A model generated the notes under the pieces. It was not told the origin of the DNA. It ran no database searches and saw only the letters and a list, made by a program, of their open reading frames with translations. Shown here piece after piece: positions 43,011 to 55,380 of a DNA stretch of 64,000 bases (its first letter is position 1; each line of letters opens with the position of its first letter). Origin of the DNA: Hydrangea macrophylla. Lineage: Eukaryota > Streptophyta > Magnoliopsida > Cornales > Hydrangeaceae. The translations under genes and the position numbers were made by a program. The stretch spans positions 84,997,588 through 85,061,587 of the forward strand of contig CM066987.1 in assembly GCA_033977485.1 (NCBI GenBank). The letters run 5' to 3'.

Positions 43011-45174
43011 ATGAGCCATTCTAGCTTCAACTCATCTTCTCGATCGGAAGATAAGCAATCTACGCCGGGTACCCCAGACACCAGTTTAGACCCTCCTTCA
43101 GTGACTCCCTCAGACCACCATAGCGAATGGAGGATTCTTATCTGGGTATCTAATGAGGAGCTTGACCAGGGACTTCAAGTAGCCTCTGGGTTACAGGGGT
43201 TGGGTGATGAGGCCTCGATCTCTAGGAGTCCCGACATGGTGTTCTCGTGCGAGTGGATTGCTAGTAATCTAATAATCGGTGACCTGGAGCAGTTAGGGGA
43301 CAAGTACGACATCCCCGTCCACTGTTCATTGGCCATTCCCACCGGCAGGGCATACTAGCACCGACCGGGGTTCATCACCCTTTATGAGGATGCCTTTATG
43401 GTGGCGCCTTCGTCTTCCCCTCCACCAGGTTGCTCGGGATGGGCTAATCTATCTCGGGATCACTCTCAGGCAGCTTGCCCCAAATGGGTGGAGATTCCTA
43501 ATAGGGACCATTTATCTTTGGCCCCAAGTCTTCAAGTATGAGCTTATCCTCCAAGAATTCTTCTGGACCCACAGGTCATTCCCATTGGATGGGGAAGTCA
43601 GTTTCTTCTCTCTAGGGGCTCGGCAGGGGAGAAAGATCATCGACAAGTGCCCAAGCAATAACAAGGGGTAGAAGAAGAAGTTCTTCCATGTATCCACCCT
43701 CAGGCTATGTGAGGACACCCTGGGAATTCAGCTGAGGACATCTTGGGTGAGGAGGTTGAGGAGTAAGCTCCCATATTACATCTTCTTTTTCTTATGTTTT
43801 GTTCTTTCTGTTGGACTAATTGAGGTACTCTTTTTACAGTGGGAGTAGATGACCCACTGAGTATTCCTGAGGAGTTCTAAGACTGGATCAGGGCTTTAGT
43901 TGAGGGACCGACCAATATCACTACTGTATTGACCCGGACAAAAGATCAGAAGGCCATGTACGAGCCTAGCCAGTCCTTCGAAGCACCTATTTTTGCCCCA
44001 ATCATTGTTGGTACATTCTTCAGCTATTCTTCGAATTACCCTTCTACTTGATCGATTCTGTATGTAATTGATTTATCTTTTCTTGGTTTCGTAGAGATAG
44101 CTCCCAGAGACATGGCTGCTCTGAAGGAGAAGAAAGTTGCCTTGGCCGTGTGGGCAGGCCAGAGGAGGAAAGGCAGGGCCCTGCTGAGGGCCAACAGCTA
44201 AAGAGGATTCATCAGGGGTCCCGAGTAGAGAAGGAAGCGATCAGGACATCAGCCCCTCGAGTTGAGGTTGCTGTGCCCTCTAAGCGCCTTGTTGATGCCA
44301 TATCAATCTGGACATTAGCTCCTCAAGTTGAGGTTGCTGCGCCCTCCAAGCACCCTACTGATGCCATACCGGTTGGGACGTCAACTCCTCGACTTGAGGT
44401 CATTGCACCCTCTAGGCTAGACGACATCCCGACTAGGATCCCGACGGTAGAGACCGTAGACGATGTCCGGGCGAGGGTCCAGCCTGGGTTACTGCAAAGC
44501 CAGGTTGATAGGTGCTCCGGGTTGAGCCCTAAGGCCTTTATTGATTGGCTGTACAACATCAGCCACATGGTAAGTAACTTTATACACATTTCTTTTATTT
44601 CTCTTTCCAAAGCGAGTGATGGCTTCTATTTCATTCTTGCAGGTTGGTTGCTTGGCAATAGGGGCCGAGACTTACCTGCTTGGGGTGGCTGAGAGACTTG
44701 CAGCTACTGAGGCTGCCCTATCTACAGAGCAGGCTACACGGGAGGCTTCAAACTTTGCCCTCGCAGTGGAGGAGTAGAAGACAAGGGCCCTGGCCCTGGA
44801 CTTGGGGGAGGCCCAGGAGGAATTGGTAGCCGAGCAGGCGGCTTGGAAGGCTATAGAAGCTGAGAAGTTGATTACTGAAGCTAAGAAGTCGGCTACAGAA
44901 GCCGAGAAAGCGGCTCTAGCTGAGGTTGTAGCCGCTCGGGAGGCAAAAGCGAAGGACGCAGAGGAAGAGTTTGAGGCCGGCTTCCTCCAGTACTATGCTG
45001 ACCTTACCCAGAGGGCGGTCTTGGACCATCTGGATTGGGACCTCTTGGGCTACTCCTGGGCTGAGTCCGACTTCTGAAAGGAGGAGGAGGTTGCTGGGGA
45101 GGCCCTTGCTGATGCTACCAAAGGAGAGGTCGGGGAGATCGACGATGCTGTGAACATCATGGATAACCAGCAGT
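43011..45174 (+). pseudogene. Plant gypsy-type transposon protein (PF04195-like, gag-like), frameshifted
   Basis: From ATG 43011, blocks characteristic of this plant transposon protein appear in order: Ser/Pro-rich N-terminus; LEQLGDKYDIPVHCSLAIP (43290-43340); FITLYEDAFMV; then in another frame GLRLPLHQVARDGLIYLGI and LRQLAPNGWRFLIGTIYLW; IIDKCPSNNKG then KKKFFHVSTLRLCED after a TAG. Downstream is a Pro/Val-rich region with a roughly 90-bp in-frame repeat in three copies (APxVEVAxPSK, 44255-44420), an intron (GTAAGT after 44567, AG near 44642) and an Ala/Glu-rich coiled coil (44690-45000). Stops at 43356 (TAG), 43669 (TAG) and 44776 (TAG) and a frameshift near 43400 make it non-functional. 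The molecular role of this family is not established. Confidence 0.78.
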
Positions 45175-45696
45175 GATGTGTATATGTATTCTATTGTTTT
45201 TTTTTGGAAGGCTACTATCATTGCCCCTTGAGCAATGTACTTTCTGTGTTTAGTAATGAAAAAGGCCCATTGAGGTTGCTTTTTGACATACTGTTAATAC
45301 TTATACATTTCTGTTTATTTTTGTTTACAATTGCCTGTGTCCGACTAGCTGTTAGTCTTGTCAAAAACCCTACCTTAGTGAAAGGTTTATGACTATGACT
45401 GGTAGGGAACACTTGGTCTTTTAGGGACCTGTAATGCCTTTAAATTTCTGGAGCCGTTGATGGCTAAGAGGTTTGTAGGTCCTGTCCGTGATAGTGTAGG
45501 AGTTTTCAATCTTGTTACTGTCCGGTTAATTAACTCTGGGCATTGTAGGTACTTAGGAATGTTTAAGGGTTTATACTTAGTTAATTCCAAGTCTTGTTAA
45601 TGTCCGGTGTCATTTCCTGTTCTAGTTCATTATTCCCTCCTACCCCCCAAGCTTTAGTTAAGGCGGGAGTGTGTAGAGGAAATGACTGTAGGAAAT
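45175..45696 (+). other. 3' non-coding remainder of the Tat/Ogre-like fragment
   Basis: AT-rich text ends with a CCCCCCAAGCTTTAGTTAAGG stretch and a purine-rich GGCGGGAGTGTGTAGAGG (45661-45679) that may be its polypurine tract. The 3' LTR is not present. Family B begins at 45697 after the flank GAAAT. Confidence 0.45.
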
Positions 45697-47780
45697 TATA
45701 ACACCCATACCCGGAGAACGGGTTAATTATCATGTTATATGCATGAATTAATATAATTTGTGTATATTATGGAATAAGGGGAGGCTTGGACTCGCCCGTG
45801 AAAAGTGTTCAACAAAGGACCCTAGCTGGAAAAAAGTCCCTAGTGAGGAGGGGCAGGTTTGGAAGTGGGACCTAGTGAAGGGCCTGAATAAAATATTTGC
45901 ATTTTACGTGATTATATGTGACTACATGAATACTTGTTTAAATGCTTTTATATTATATGATAATACATGTTTTAGCAACTTGTACTAGTTTGGATACCCA
46001 AAAAAGGGTATAACTGAAAAAGGTTCATAATCAGTAGGTGCGATAGCAATTTCACAATATATTGGGACCCACGTTGGGACCCATACAAAACTTAGACAAA
46101 CACTGATTAGATAATTGGGTAGTTGATGAAATGTCTGGGGGATTTCATAATAGGAACTTAAGAAAATTCGGGGGTGTAAACGAAATTTGGGGCATGAGTC
46201 ATAACATGCAACCTTGGGAACAAGACATCTAGTGTCTTCTTCATTAGATCTAAAGAAATTACAGGAAATTAAAACAAAGAGAAGAGAGCTCGGAGAGAGA
46301 AACAGAGAAACCATCACCGACTTCGTAATTTTGCCGTTCCGTCGCAGCCGCTCGTCCAATTCGCGAACCGAAGCCATTTTCGGACTCGTGGAGGTGAGAC
46401 GATCGTTCCTATACCTTTAATTTACATTTTAATTATAGCATTTTGGTAGCTCACACTAATCGGTTAGACGCCGTCTACCGAAAACTTGTAGGATTCACTT
46501 TGGAAGGGAAATTGAGCTAGGATTTGGTAAATTCAGCACTTCTCTAGCTTGAATTTGAGTAAATCTTGCTAAGTTGAGTTTTCTACACTAAAGAATGGTT
46601 GTGTTTAACTATGTTCAAGACTTCAATGATGTTAGAGATGATAGTTTGTGCTTGGAAATCAAGAGATTGTTCTTATTGTGTTGATTATTCATGTTTAGAA
46701 AACATGTAGTTACTAAATTGTGAATTGCATGTCAACTTTATGAAGATTATATGTGCCTACATGTTTATGTGCTTATATGGTTATGTGGTAATCAATGAGC
46801 ACCGGAAAAATGATTCATTGTTAGGAGTAATAAGGGTGGTGAAGAGGAATAATCCGAGAAATACAGAAGTCCAAGGAATAGAAGTGGCCACGGGACCAAG
46901 GGAGGTCATCGGGTGTAAATGAATCATTGAACCGGTGACTCGGTGATTACAAATATGGTTTATGTGTTAATTGTTGCATTGCACATGTTAAACACTCAGC
47001 CATGTTTAGATTACTCACTAAGCGTAATGCTTAAGAAAACCGTTTTCTATTTCTATTGTGGTAAATAACAACCACCGCAGGTACGGAGCAATACCCGGAG
47101 AGAAGGTGACACGCTTGGGAATGGGGGAGAGAATTAGAACTTGTAAATATGTTTTAAACTTGTGTTAGAGTGTAACTTGTGGCTTGGGATCCCTAACTTA
47201 TGGACTGAAACCTTGACTCATGTGTTTAATGTCAACATGAAGGAACTTATGTATTTTCTATGTTAATGTTAATATTGGGTAAGTTGTATGTTTTGGTTAT
47301 TCCGGCAAGTTCGAATACATATGTGGTAGCTTTTGGGTACGTTCCGCTTTGTAACTAAATGTTTGGAATGGTTGTAATCGTGTCCGGGAAAGTTGTGTAA
47401 ATGGTTGTTTGTGGGGTTAACTTGGCTTTGATTACTTGCTTAACTCATTTGAAGTTGTAACATTTTGTTTTGAATGAAAAAGGAAACATAAGTATTTGAT
47501 ATGTTTCTCAAAGTTTTGTAATGTTTGGAGAAGGATTGATTTGGATTTAAATCACTTCTTAGCAAGTTCATAAAAGGAATTTGGTTGGAGAGGAACTTGT
47601 TTGATTCAAGGGAGATCTTGATCATGTTCTTTTAAAATGTTGGAGAAGCTTAAATTTATGTTTGGAAATGTTTCCATGTGTTTGTAATTGGTTTCTCAAA
47701 GTTTCATTTGGTTTGATTTGGTTTTGGGTATGTTTGGACTGGTATAGCAGGAGTTTTTTTTGTCAAAAATTGGGTTCTAC

Positions 47781-47893
47781 AACAACCGGATCGATCTGGG
47801 CATTGAGCGGATCGATCCGGAGCTTCTGGAGGAACCAGAAATGACAATCTGCTAGATCCGGATCGATCCGGTTTTGGGCGGATTGATCCGCTG
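47781..47893. repeat. CGGATCGATCCG palindrome cluster in family B 5' LTR
   Basis: Four copies of CGGATCGATCCG or one-base variants (CGGATCGATCTG, CGGATTGATCCG) lie in about 115 bases. The same cluster occurs at 54262-54373, 57645-57754 and, more mutated, at 61718-61826. Confidence 0.92.
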
Positions 47894-47904
47894 GTCCAGA
47901 TTCA

Positions 47905-48344
47905 GCACCGACGGCTTTAACGGAAACGGACATAGCTCACTCTAGAAAACTCAGATTTGTGCGTCGTTTTTGTGTTGGAACTGGGACTCAAAGACCTATC
48001 TTTTGATATAAAATTTGCTATACCTTATTAATTACCATTTTACCCTTGGGGGCTGCTTTGTAACAATAGAGTTGTTTAATGTTGCTAAACACTTGCGAAT
48101 CTTAGTAATTCGCATGTTTCTTTGCACCGACGGCTTTAACGGAAATGGACATAACTCACTCTAGAAAACTCGGATTTGTGCGTCGTTTTTGTGTTGGAAC
48201 TGGGACTCAAAGACCTATCTTTTGATATAAAATTTGCTATACCTTATTAATTACCATTTTACCCTTGGGGGCTATTTTGTAACAATAGAGTTATTTAATG
48301 TTGCTAAACACTTGCGAATCTTAGTAATTCGCATGTTTCTTTGC
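47905..48344 (+). repeat. 220-bp tandem duplication in the family B 5' LTR
   Basis: The unit GCACCGACGGCTTTAACGG through CGCATGTTTCTTT occurs twice in a row (junction near 48125). The copies are nearly identical. The 3' LTR and the array LTR segments have one copy, so the duplication arose after insertion or in this lineage only. Confidence 0.93.
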
Positions 48345-48423
48345 AAATTAATGTAATTGGACTCTTGTAGCATTGTTACACGTGTCTTAATCCGTATGTG
48401 GCGGGTTAGGGTGTGACAATTTT

Positions 48424-48436
48424 TGGTATCAGAGCA
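48424..48436 (+). other. Primer-binding site of family B (tRNA-Met)
   Basis: TGGTATCAGAGCA, five bases after the LTR end. Confidence 0.93.
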
Positions 48437-48674
48437 TTAGGCTAGAGCCTTTGGGGATGAGAGAACACAACGACCCGTAGTTGCATAAACATGCATACAC
48501 ATTTACTTAGCATGCTTTTAAATGTTGTTTAGCATGTCATGTGTTTCTTAAAAGTAACCTGCATGTGTGTACTATATGTGGGTGCCAAGCATTATGTTTG
48601 GAGGTGACACCTCAAACCGAATGGAACGGGTTGGAAGAGCAATCGAAGGTTAGGTACGAGTCGCCGAAACTCAT

Positions 48675-51013
48675 GTGGTCGAAGAGAGACTGGCACAACC
48701 AAACCCAAATCCAAGAGAAGAAATTGTTACTATTTCAAAATTTCATAAACAAAAGCCGATCATATTCCGCAGGGAAGCCGATCCGATGAAAGCAAATATT
48801 TGGGTCTCAAATATGGAGAAAATCTTCAAGGTGTTACCATGTACAGAGGAACAAAAGGTGTTATTTGCGGCCGATACACTAAAGGATGAAGCATAATATT
48901 GGTGGCGTACTAAGTTGGGCCCGGGGCAACCGACAATGTGGGGTCAATTCCTTGAGATATTTAATGAGCCATACTTTCCGGAATCGTTTGGGGATCAGAA
49001 GGCTCAAGAATTCATGGAGTTAGTGCAAGGGGGAAAGTCAGTTTATGAATATTCGACACAATTTACAAGTTTGGCAAGGTTTGCCGGGGATATTGTAACG
49101 ACAGAGAAGGTGAAGGCAATGAAGTTTGTAGCGGGACTCCGAGATGACATTCGAGAGTGAGTGATCGTATTCCGTCCAGAGACCTATGCTAAGGCATTGG
49201 ATATTGCATCTATTGCTGAAAGAGATCTCGGGTATACTTCAAACATGCCACCACCACCAAGTCAACAAAACAAAAGGGCTGGGTCAAGTCAGTTCAGTAG
49301 TCAAGAGGGTATAAAAAGGCAGAGTTCAGGAGGATCATCAGCTAGTATTGGTAGTGGTTCTGGTGGAAATAAACCGAAGTGTCAGACTTGTCAGAAATTT
49401 CATTGGGGCCGATGTAATCAACTTCCAAACCCAATCATTTGTATTGTTTACCGACAACCGGAACACATCGACAGAAATTGCCCAAAACAGAATGTGGATA
49501 TGAGGGGTCGATGTTTCACTTGTAAGGAATTAGGACATCAAGCTAAGGATTGTCCAACTAAGCGTCAGGGAGCTTCTGGTTCCAGTTCATACGCGGCTAG
49601 TGCCATTACACCAAGGACTACTCAACCACCTCCGAGGAGAGAACAGCAAGAGGCAAGGTCATATCAGCTCAGGCTGGGAGAGACCGCTTCTGTCGATGTC
49701 GTTGTTTCAGGTATGGTTCCCATTTGCTCACACCTAGCAAATGTACTTATAGATTTGGGATCCACACACTCGTTCGTATCACATCACTTTGTTAAGTACC
49801 TAGATAAACCATTAGAGTTTCTGGATTATGATTTATCTGTTGCAATACCATTAGGGGTTCCGTTGATTAGCTCAGGGGTGTTTAGAAACTATGAGATAAA
49901 TATAGGTGGTAAAAGTTTAACAGTCGATTTAGTACCGTTAATCGTTCAGCACTTTGATGTTACATTGGGTATGGATTGGTTAGCGGCAAACTATGCAAAT
50001 ATCGATTGTAACAACAAAGGGGTCGTATTCCGTATTCTGAATCAAGATATGTTCTATTTCCGAGGCAAGGGTGTTGTGTCACTGCCATATATAGTGTCAG
50101 CTATTGAAGCATGTCGTTTGTTAAAGAAAGGTTGTCGAGGGTTCTTGTGTAGTATTCTGGATACCAGGGGTAATGATTTGAAATTCGAGGACATTCCGAT
50201 AGTTAAGGAATTTTTGGATGTGTTTCCAGAAGAATTACCTAGTGTGTTAATTGATCGAGAAATTGAGTTTGGTATCGATGTTATGCCGGGAACTCAACCA
50301 ATTTCACGAGCACCATATCGAATGGCACCGGTTGAGTTGAAAGAGTTAAAGTTCAATTGCAAGAGTTATTAGACAAGGGATTTATTCGGCCTAGTGTGTC
50401 CCCGTGGGGTGCACCGGTATTATTTGTGAAGAAGAAGGATGGTACAATGCAGATGTATATTGACTACCGGGAGATCAACAAGGTAACCATCAAGAACAAA
50501 TACCCGTTGCCACGCATTGACAACTTATTCGATCAACTTCAAGGGGCTCAGGTATTTTCGAAGATAGACTTGAGATCGGGATATTACCAATTGAAAGTTA
50601 AAGCAGAGGATGTGAAGAAGACGACCTTTAGGACTCGCTACGGGCACTATGAATTTCTAGTAATGCCGTTTAGGGTTACTAATGCACCTGCCGTCTTCAT
50701 GGATTTGATGAACTGTGTGTTTAAATCATACTTGGACAAGTTCGTGATAGTATTCATTGATGATATTCTCATTGACTCTAAGAGTTCGGAGGAGCATGAA
50801 CAACATTTGAGATTAGTTTTACAGCGACTTCAAGATAAACAGTTATTTGGGAAATTGAAGAAGAGCGAGTTTTGGTTGACAAGTGTCACTTTTCTAGGGC
50901 ACGTGATTTCTAAAGAAGGTATTTTTGTGGACCCACAGAAGATTGAAGCCGTTATGAATTGGTCAAGACTGACTAATGTGTCTGAAATTCGAAGTTTCTT
51001 GGGATTAGCCTGA
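48675..51013 (+). pseudogene. Gypsy family B gag, protease and reverse transcriptase, broken
   Basis: One frame runs from about 48675 to 50350 with two in-frame stops (TAA 48894-48896, TGA 49158-49160). It encodes gag (WGQFLEIFNEPYFPESF, FMELVQGGKSVYEY), two cysteine knuckles around 49380-49560 (the second, CFTCKELGHQAKDC, is a perfect CCHC; the first has lost its second Cys: CIVYRQ) and protease (VLIDLGSTHSFVS, with DLG instead of the DSG seen in sister copies). A frameshift near 50350 leads to [39 protein letters not shown], active site FIDDIL, then [10 protein letters not shown]. It ends at TGA 51011-51013 where sister copies read GLAGYYRRF. It is a Del/Tekay-type polyprotein by motifs. 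Confidence 0.9.
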
Positions 51014-51728
51014 TGTTACAGAAGATTCGTCAAGAATTTCTCTACAATGTGACTCCGATGACGAGATTGATGAGGAAAGATGTACTATTTGAGTGGAATA
51101 AGGAGTGTGAAGATTGCTTCTTAGCATTAAAAGAGAAATTAAAACAGCACCGATACTTACAAATCTAACAAGTACCAAAAATTTCTGAATTTATAGTGAT
51201 GCTTCTCACCAAGGCTTGGGATGCGTTTTGACGCAAGATGACAAGGTGATAGCATATGCTTCACGACAATTGAGGTCTCACGAGAAAAATTACCCGACAC
51301 ATGACTTGGAGTTAGCGGCGGTAATCTTTGCCTTGAAGATTTGGAGACATTACCTATACAGAGAGATATGTGAGATCTTCACCGATCATAAAAGTCTAAA
51401 ATACCTATTCACTCAGAGGGACCTTAACATGCTACAAAGAAGATGGTTGGAACTTATGAAAGACTATGATTTGACGATTCAATATCACCCGGGAAAAGCG
51501 AATGTAGTTGCCAATGCTTTGACCCAAAAGTCAATGGAGAGTTTGTCTTATACCTTGACGAGGCAAGAGAAGTTAATACAAGAATATGAACAATTGCAAC
51601 TTGAAGTGGTTCCCAGAAGTGAAGGTGGGTTAATGGCTGTAATTATGGTACAACCGAGTCTTATTGGTGAGATAAAGTCTAGTCAGCTTCTAGATCCGGA
51701 ATTAAAGGTGTATCGGCCGATACACTGA
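51014..51728 (+). pseudogene. Family B RNase H
   Basis: After a frameshifted stretch (51014-51215), the frame 51216-51728 encodes RNase [36 protein letters not shown] with the catalytic-type Glu, and [12 protein letters not shown] with an Asp, then [15 protein letters not shown]. In the sister copies the last segment reads VVADALSRK. The expected integrase zinc finger and core do not follow: at 51710 the frame runs into a short palindromic filler and then the C-terminal tail. Confidence 0.88.
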
Positions 51729-51739
51729 AGGTGTTATTG

Positions 51740-52060
51740 GTGTTATTTGCCACAAGAGTTTGGCGAACGTTCATAACATATTCCACGTGTCAATGCTTCG
51801 ACGTTATGTGCCAGATTCGAAACATGTTATTGTTCCAGAACCATTTAAGATTCAAGAGGATATGACTTACGTGGAGCATCAGGTGCAAATCCTTGATAGG
51901 AAGGATCAAGTATTGAGAACCAAGGTGATTTCACTTGTTATGGTTCAATGGCGAAGTCATTCAATCAAAGAAGCTACATGGGAACGGGAAGACGAGATTC
52001 GAGCAAAGTACTCGCACTTATCGATTCCTGAGGTAAGAGTAAGTTTGGGGACCAAACTCC
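51740..52060 (+). pseudogene. Family B integrase C-terminus and chromodomain-like tail
   Basis: The frame from about 51750 reads VHNIFHVSMLRRYVPD, the conserved last block of a chromovirus integrase. VQILDRKDQVLRTK and VQWRSHSIKEATWERED follow, matching the end of a chromodomain (the x-W-x-x-x-x-x-x-x-TWE pattern). Chromodomains guide integration to certain chromatin. The integrase zinc finger and the D,D35E catalytic core are deleted, so no active integrase could be made. Confidence 0.82.
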
Positions 52061-52062
52061 CT

Positions 52063-52078
52063 TTTAGGGAGGGAGAAA
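52063..52078 (+). other. Polypurine tract of family B
   Basis: AGGGAGGGAGAAA directly abuts the 3' LTR start TGTAACACCC, the expected plus-strand priming site. Confidence 0.9.
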
Positions 52079-54670
52079 TGTAACACCCATACCCAGAGAA
52101 CGGGTTAAATATCATGTTATATGCATTAATTAATATAATTAGTGTATATTATGGAATAAGGAGAGGCTTGGACTCGTCCGTGAAAAGTGTTCAACAAAGG
52201 ACAGTATTTGGAAAAAAGTCCCCAGTGAGGAGGGACAGGTTTGGAAGTAGGACCCAGTGAAGGGCCTGAATAAAAATATTTGCATTTTACGTGATTAAAT
52301 GCATTTATGTGATTACATGAATACTTGTTTAAACGCTTTTATATTATATGAAAATACATGTTTTAGCAACTTGTATTAGTTTGGATACCCAAATAAGGGT
52401 ATAATTGAAAAAGATTTATAATTAGTAGGTACGATAGCAACTTCACAAAATATGTAGGACCCACGTTGGGACCCATACAGAACTTAGACAAACACCCACT
52501 TAAGTTTTGGGTAGTTAGTGGAATGGTTGGGGGGTTTCACAATAAGAACTTAAGAAATTTCGGGGGTGTAAACAGAAAATGGCTAAACTTGAGATCAAGA
52601 CACCTCATGCCTTGGCATGTATAGGTGTTAAGAATCTCATTATACAGCAAATCAAAAGAAAAAAAAGAGAGAGCTCAGGAGAGATGACGGAGACGAGACG
52701 CCGACGTCGTTTTTCCGCCGTTCCGTTGCCGCCGTTTGCCGGAATTACGACCCGAGACCACTTTTGGACTCGTGGAGGTAAGAGGATCACATGTACGTAA
52801 TTTGTTTTCATTTTTGGCAATGTTTTTCCAGCAATCGTTCTTGATAGATGATATTTGTTGTACCAAAACTATGTAGGATTACTCTAGACCAAGAATTGGC
52901 TTTGGTTCTAGCTTGAATTGGGATTTTAGGAGCATAATTGGGTATAATCTTGGTAAGGTGAGTTTTCTAACCAAGAAGTGATTGTAGTTTAAGGTGTTCA
53001 ATGATTCTATTTATGTTTTGAGTTATGGAATTCATGCTTAGAAGCTATAGAATTGTTAAATTGTGAATTTCATGTCAATTGTATGAAAAGTTGATGATTA
53101 TGTGCCTATATGCTTATATGCTTATGTGGTAATCAATGAGCACCGAGAAATGATTCATTGTTGGGAGTAATACGGGTGGTGAAGAGGAAGAATCCGAGAA
53201 ATACGGAAGTCCAAGGAATAGAAGTGACAACGGGACCAAGGGAGGGTCTTGGGGTCTGAATGAATCATTGAACCGGTGACTCGGCGATTACGGATATGAA
53301 TTATGCATTAATTGTTGCATTGCACATGTTAAACATTCAATCATGTTAGAATATTCACTAAGCGAAATGCTTAAGAAAACCCTTTTCTGTTTCTGTTGTG
53401 GTAAATAACAACCACCACAGGTACGGAGCAATATCCGGAGAGAAAGTAATGTGCTCGGGAATGGGGGAGAGATTTGGGACTTGTAATTATGTTCATAACT
53501 TGTAGTGTAGTGTAACTTGTGGCTTGGAGTCCTTGACTTATGACTTGAAGCCTTGACTTGTGGTTGCATCCATGGAGTTAGTTTTGGAGTCCCATGACTC
53601 ATATGGTGAATGTAAATTTGTAGAAACTTGTGTTATTCTCTATGTTAATAGTTAGTTTGGGTAAGAATTTGGAGGATTTGAAGGTTGCCTTGTAAATTCT
53701 ATGTATATCCTTAAGTTTCAGCTATGAATATGTGTGAGATGAATTGGAAATGGACCTTTCCGACAAGTCCAGATATGCGTCGCAACTCTTTTGTGTAAGT
53801 TCCTTTTTGTAACTAAGTGGATTGAATGATTTTGGAAATGCTATTTGGAAAGTTTCATGCTTATGGTTGTTCTTGGAAAGAGTTTAGATTTGATTCACTT
53901 GTGTGATTCAAATGAGGTTACATTCATGGGTTGAATGCTTGGAATTGGTTTTGATATGGTTTCCTAATGTTCTATGTTGTCGGTTGTAGCTTTAATTTCA
54001 TTTCCAACAAGATTTCATGAGATATTAATTCTTGACATGAGTTAAACTTCAAAACTTGTTTTGAACCAAAAAGGAGTTGTATTCATGGTAGATTTGATTC
54101 AATCTTGAGTATGTGTATGTTCCACATACTTGGTTAATGTTAAAATGTGTTTGGGAATGTGTTTGGAATGTTACTTGAGGGTTCCATGAGGTTTGATGAT
54201 GATTTGGGTGTGTTTGGGCTGTTTAAACAGAGCTTTTGCTGTCAAAAATGGCTTCTGCAAAAACCGGATCGATCCGGGCCTTGAACGGATTGATCCGGAC
54301 CATCTAGAGGAGCTAAAGTGGTCATTCTGTCAAAACCGGATCGATCCGGTTTTGGGCGGATCGATCCGCTGGTCCAAATTCAGCACCGACGGCTTTTACG
54401 GAAACGAACATAACTCACTCTAGAAAACTCAGATTTGTGCGCCATTTTTTGCGTTGGAACCAAGACTCAAAGACTTATCTTTTGGTATAAAATTTTCTAT
54501 ACCTTATTAATTACCATTTTAACAATTGGGGGCTGTTTTTTAACAATAGAGTTGTTTAATGTTGCTAAACACTTGCGATTCTTGGTAATTCACATGTTTC
54601 TTTGCAAATTAATGTAATTGGACTCTTGTAGCATTGTTACACGTGTCTTAATCCTCACGTGGCGTGTCTT
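52079..54670 (+). mobile_element. 3' LTR of Gypsy family B, truncated at its end
   Basis: It starts TGTAACACCCATACCC and follows the 5' LTR through the leader (ACTCGTGGAGGTAAGAGG, 52769), palindrome cluster and ATTGTTACACGTGTCTTAATCC. The last bases (GGGTTAGGGTGTGACA) are missing: after a short duplicated GTGGCGTGTCTTAATCCGCAG the sequence switches near 54675-54685 to an inverted internal piece of the same LTR. Confidence 0.9.
54262..54373. repeat. CGGATCGATCCG palindrome cluster in family B 3' LTR
   Basis: Four copies (CGGATCGATCCGG, CGGATTGATCCGG, CGGATCGATCCGG, CGGATCGATCCG) with spacers similar to those of the 5' LTR. The palindromes are kept at least as well as the surrounding LTR. Confidence 0.93.
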
Positions 54671-54684
54671 AATCCGCAGGTGTT

Positions 54685-55380
54685 ATTAAACAGTTTTCTT
54701 AAGCATTACGCTTAGTGAGAATTCTAAACATAACTGAATGTTTAACATGTGCAATGCAACAACAAACATACAAATCATATTTGTAATCGCCGAGTCACCA
54801 GTTTAATGATTCATTCAAATCCGAAGACCTCCCTTGGTCCCGTGGCCACTTCTATTCCTTGCACTTCCGTATTTCTCAGATTCTTCATCTTCACCACCCT
54901 TATTACTCCCAACTAATGAATCATTGTCCCGGGCTCATTGAATACCATATAGACATATAAGCATGTAGGCACATAATCATAGCAACTTTCCATACAATTG
55001 ACATGTAATTCACAATCTAACAATTTTATAACTTCTAAACATGATTCCACAACTCAAAATAGATACAAAAACATTGAACATCTTAAAGCACAATCACTTT
55101 TTAGTTAGAAAACTCACCTTAGCAAGATTATACCCAATTATGCTCCTAAAATCCTAATTCAAGCTAGAACCAAAGCCAATTCTTGTTCTAGAGTAATCCT
55201 ACAAAGTTTTGGTTCAACAAATATCGTCTATCAAGAACAGTTGCTGGAAAAACGTTGCTGAAAATGAAAACAAATTACGTGCATGTGATCCTCTTACCTC
55301 CACGAGTCCAAAAGTGGTCTCGGATCGTAAATCCAACAAACGGCGGCGACGGAATGGCAAAAAACGTCGTCGGTGACGGT
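54685..55380 (-). mobile_element. Inverted family B LTR fragment
   Basis: The minus strand matches about 52690-53400 of the 3' LTR: the leader with ACTCGTGGAGGTAAGAGG through GCATTACGCTTAGTG-like text. It joins on the left to the truncated 3' LTR and on the right, near 55380, to antisense RT sequence. The 101-codon minus ORF at 55275-55580 crosses that junction and is a chimera. Confidence 0.88.

Larger units (their letters stand above)
45697..48418 (+). mobile_element. 5' LTR of Gypsy family B
   Basis: It starts TATAACACCCATACCC (the 3' LTR has the expected TGTAACACCC, so the first G is mutated here) and ends GGGTGTGACA, five bases before the primer site. The leader contains ACTCGTGGAGGTGAGACG (46384). 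It holds a palindrome cluster (47781-47893) and a 220-bp tandem duplication not present in the 3' LTR. Alignment to 52079-54670 is good over the whole length, with clear divergence, so the insertion is not recent. Confidence 0.9.

Noticed and set aside
42894..43358. 154-codon ORF starting at 42894
   Set aside because: The first 39 codons do not resemble the family; ATG 43011 starts the Ser-rich N-terminus typical of the protein, so the later start was used.
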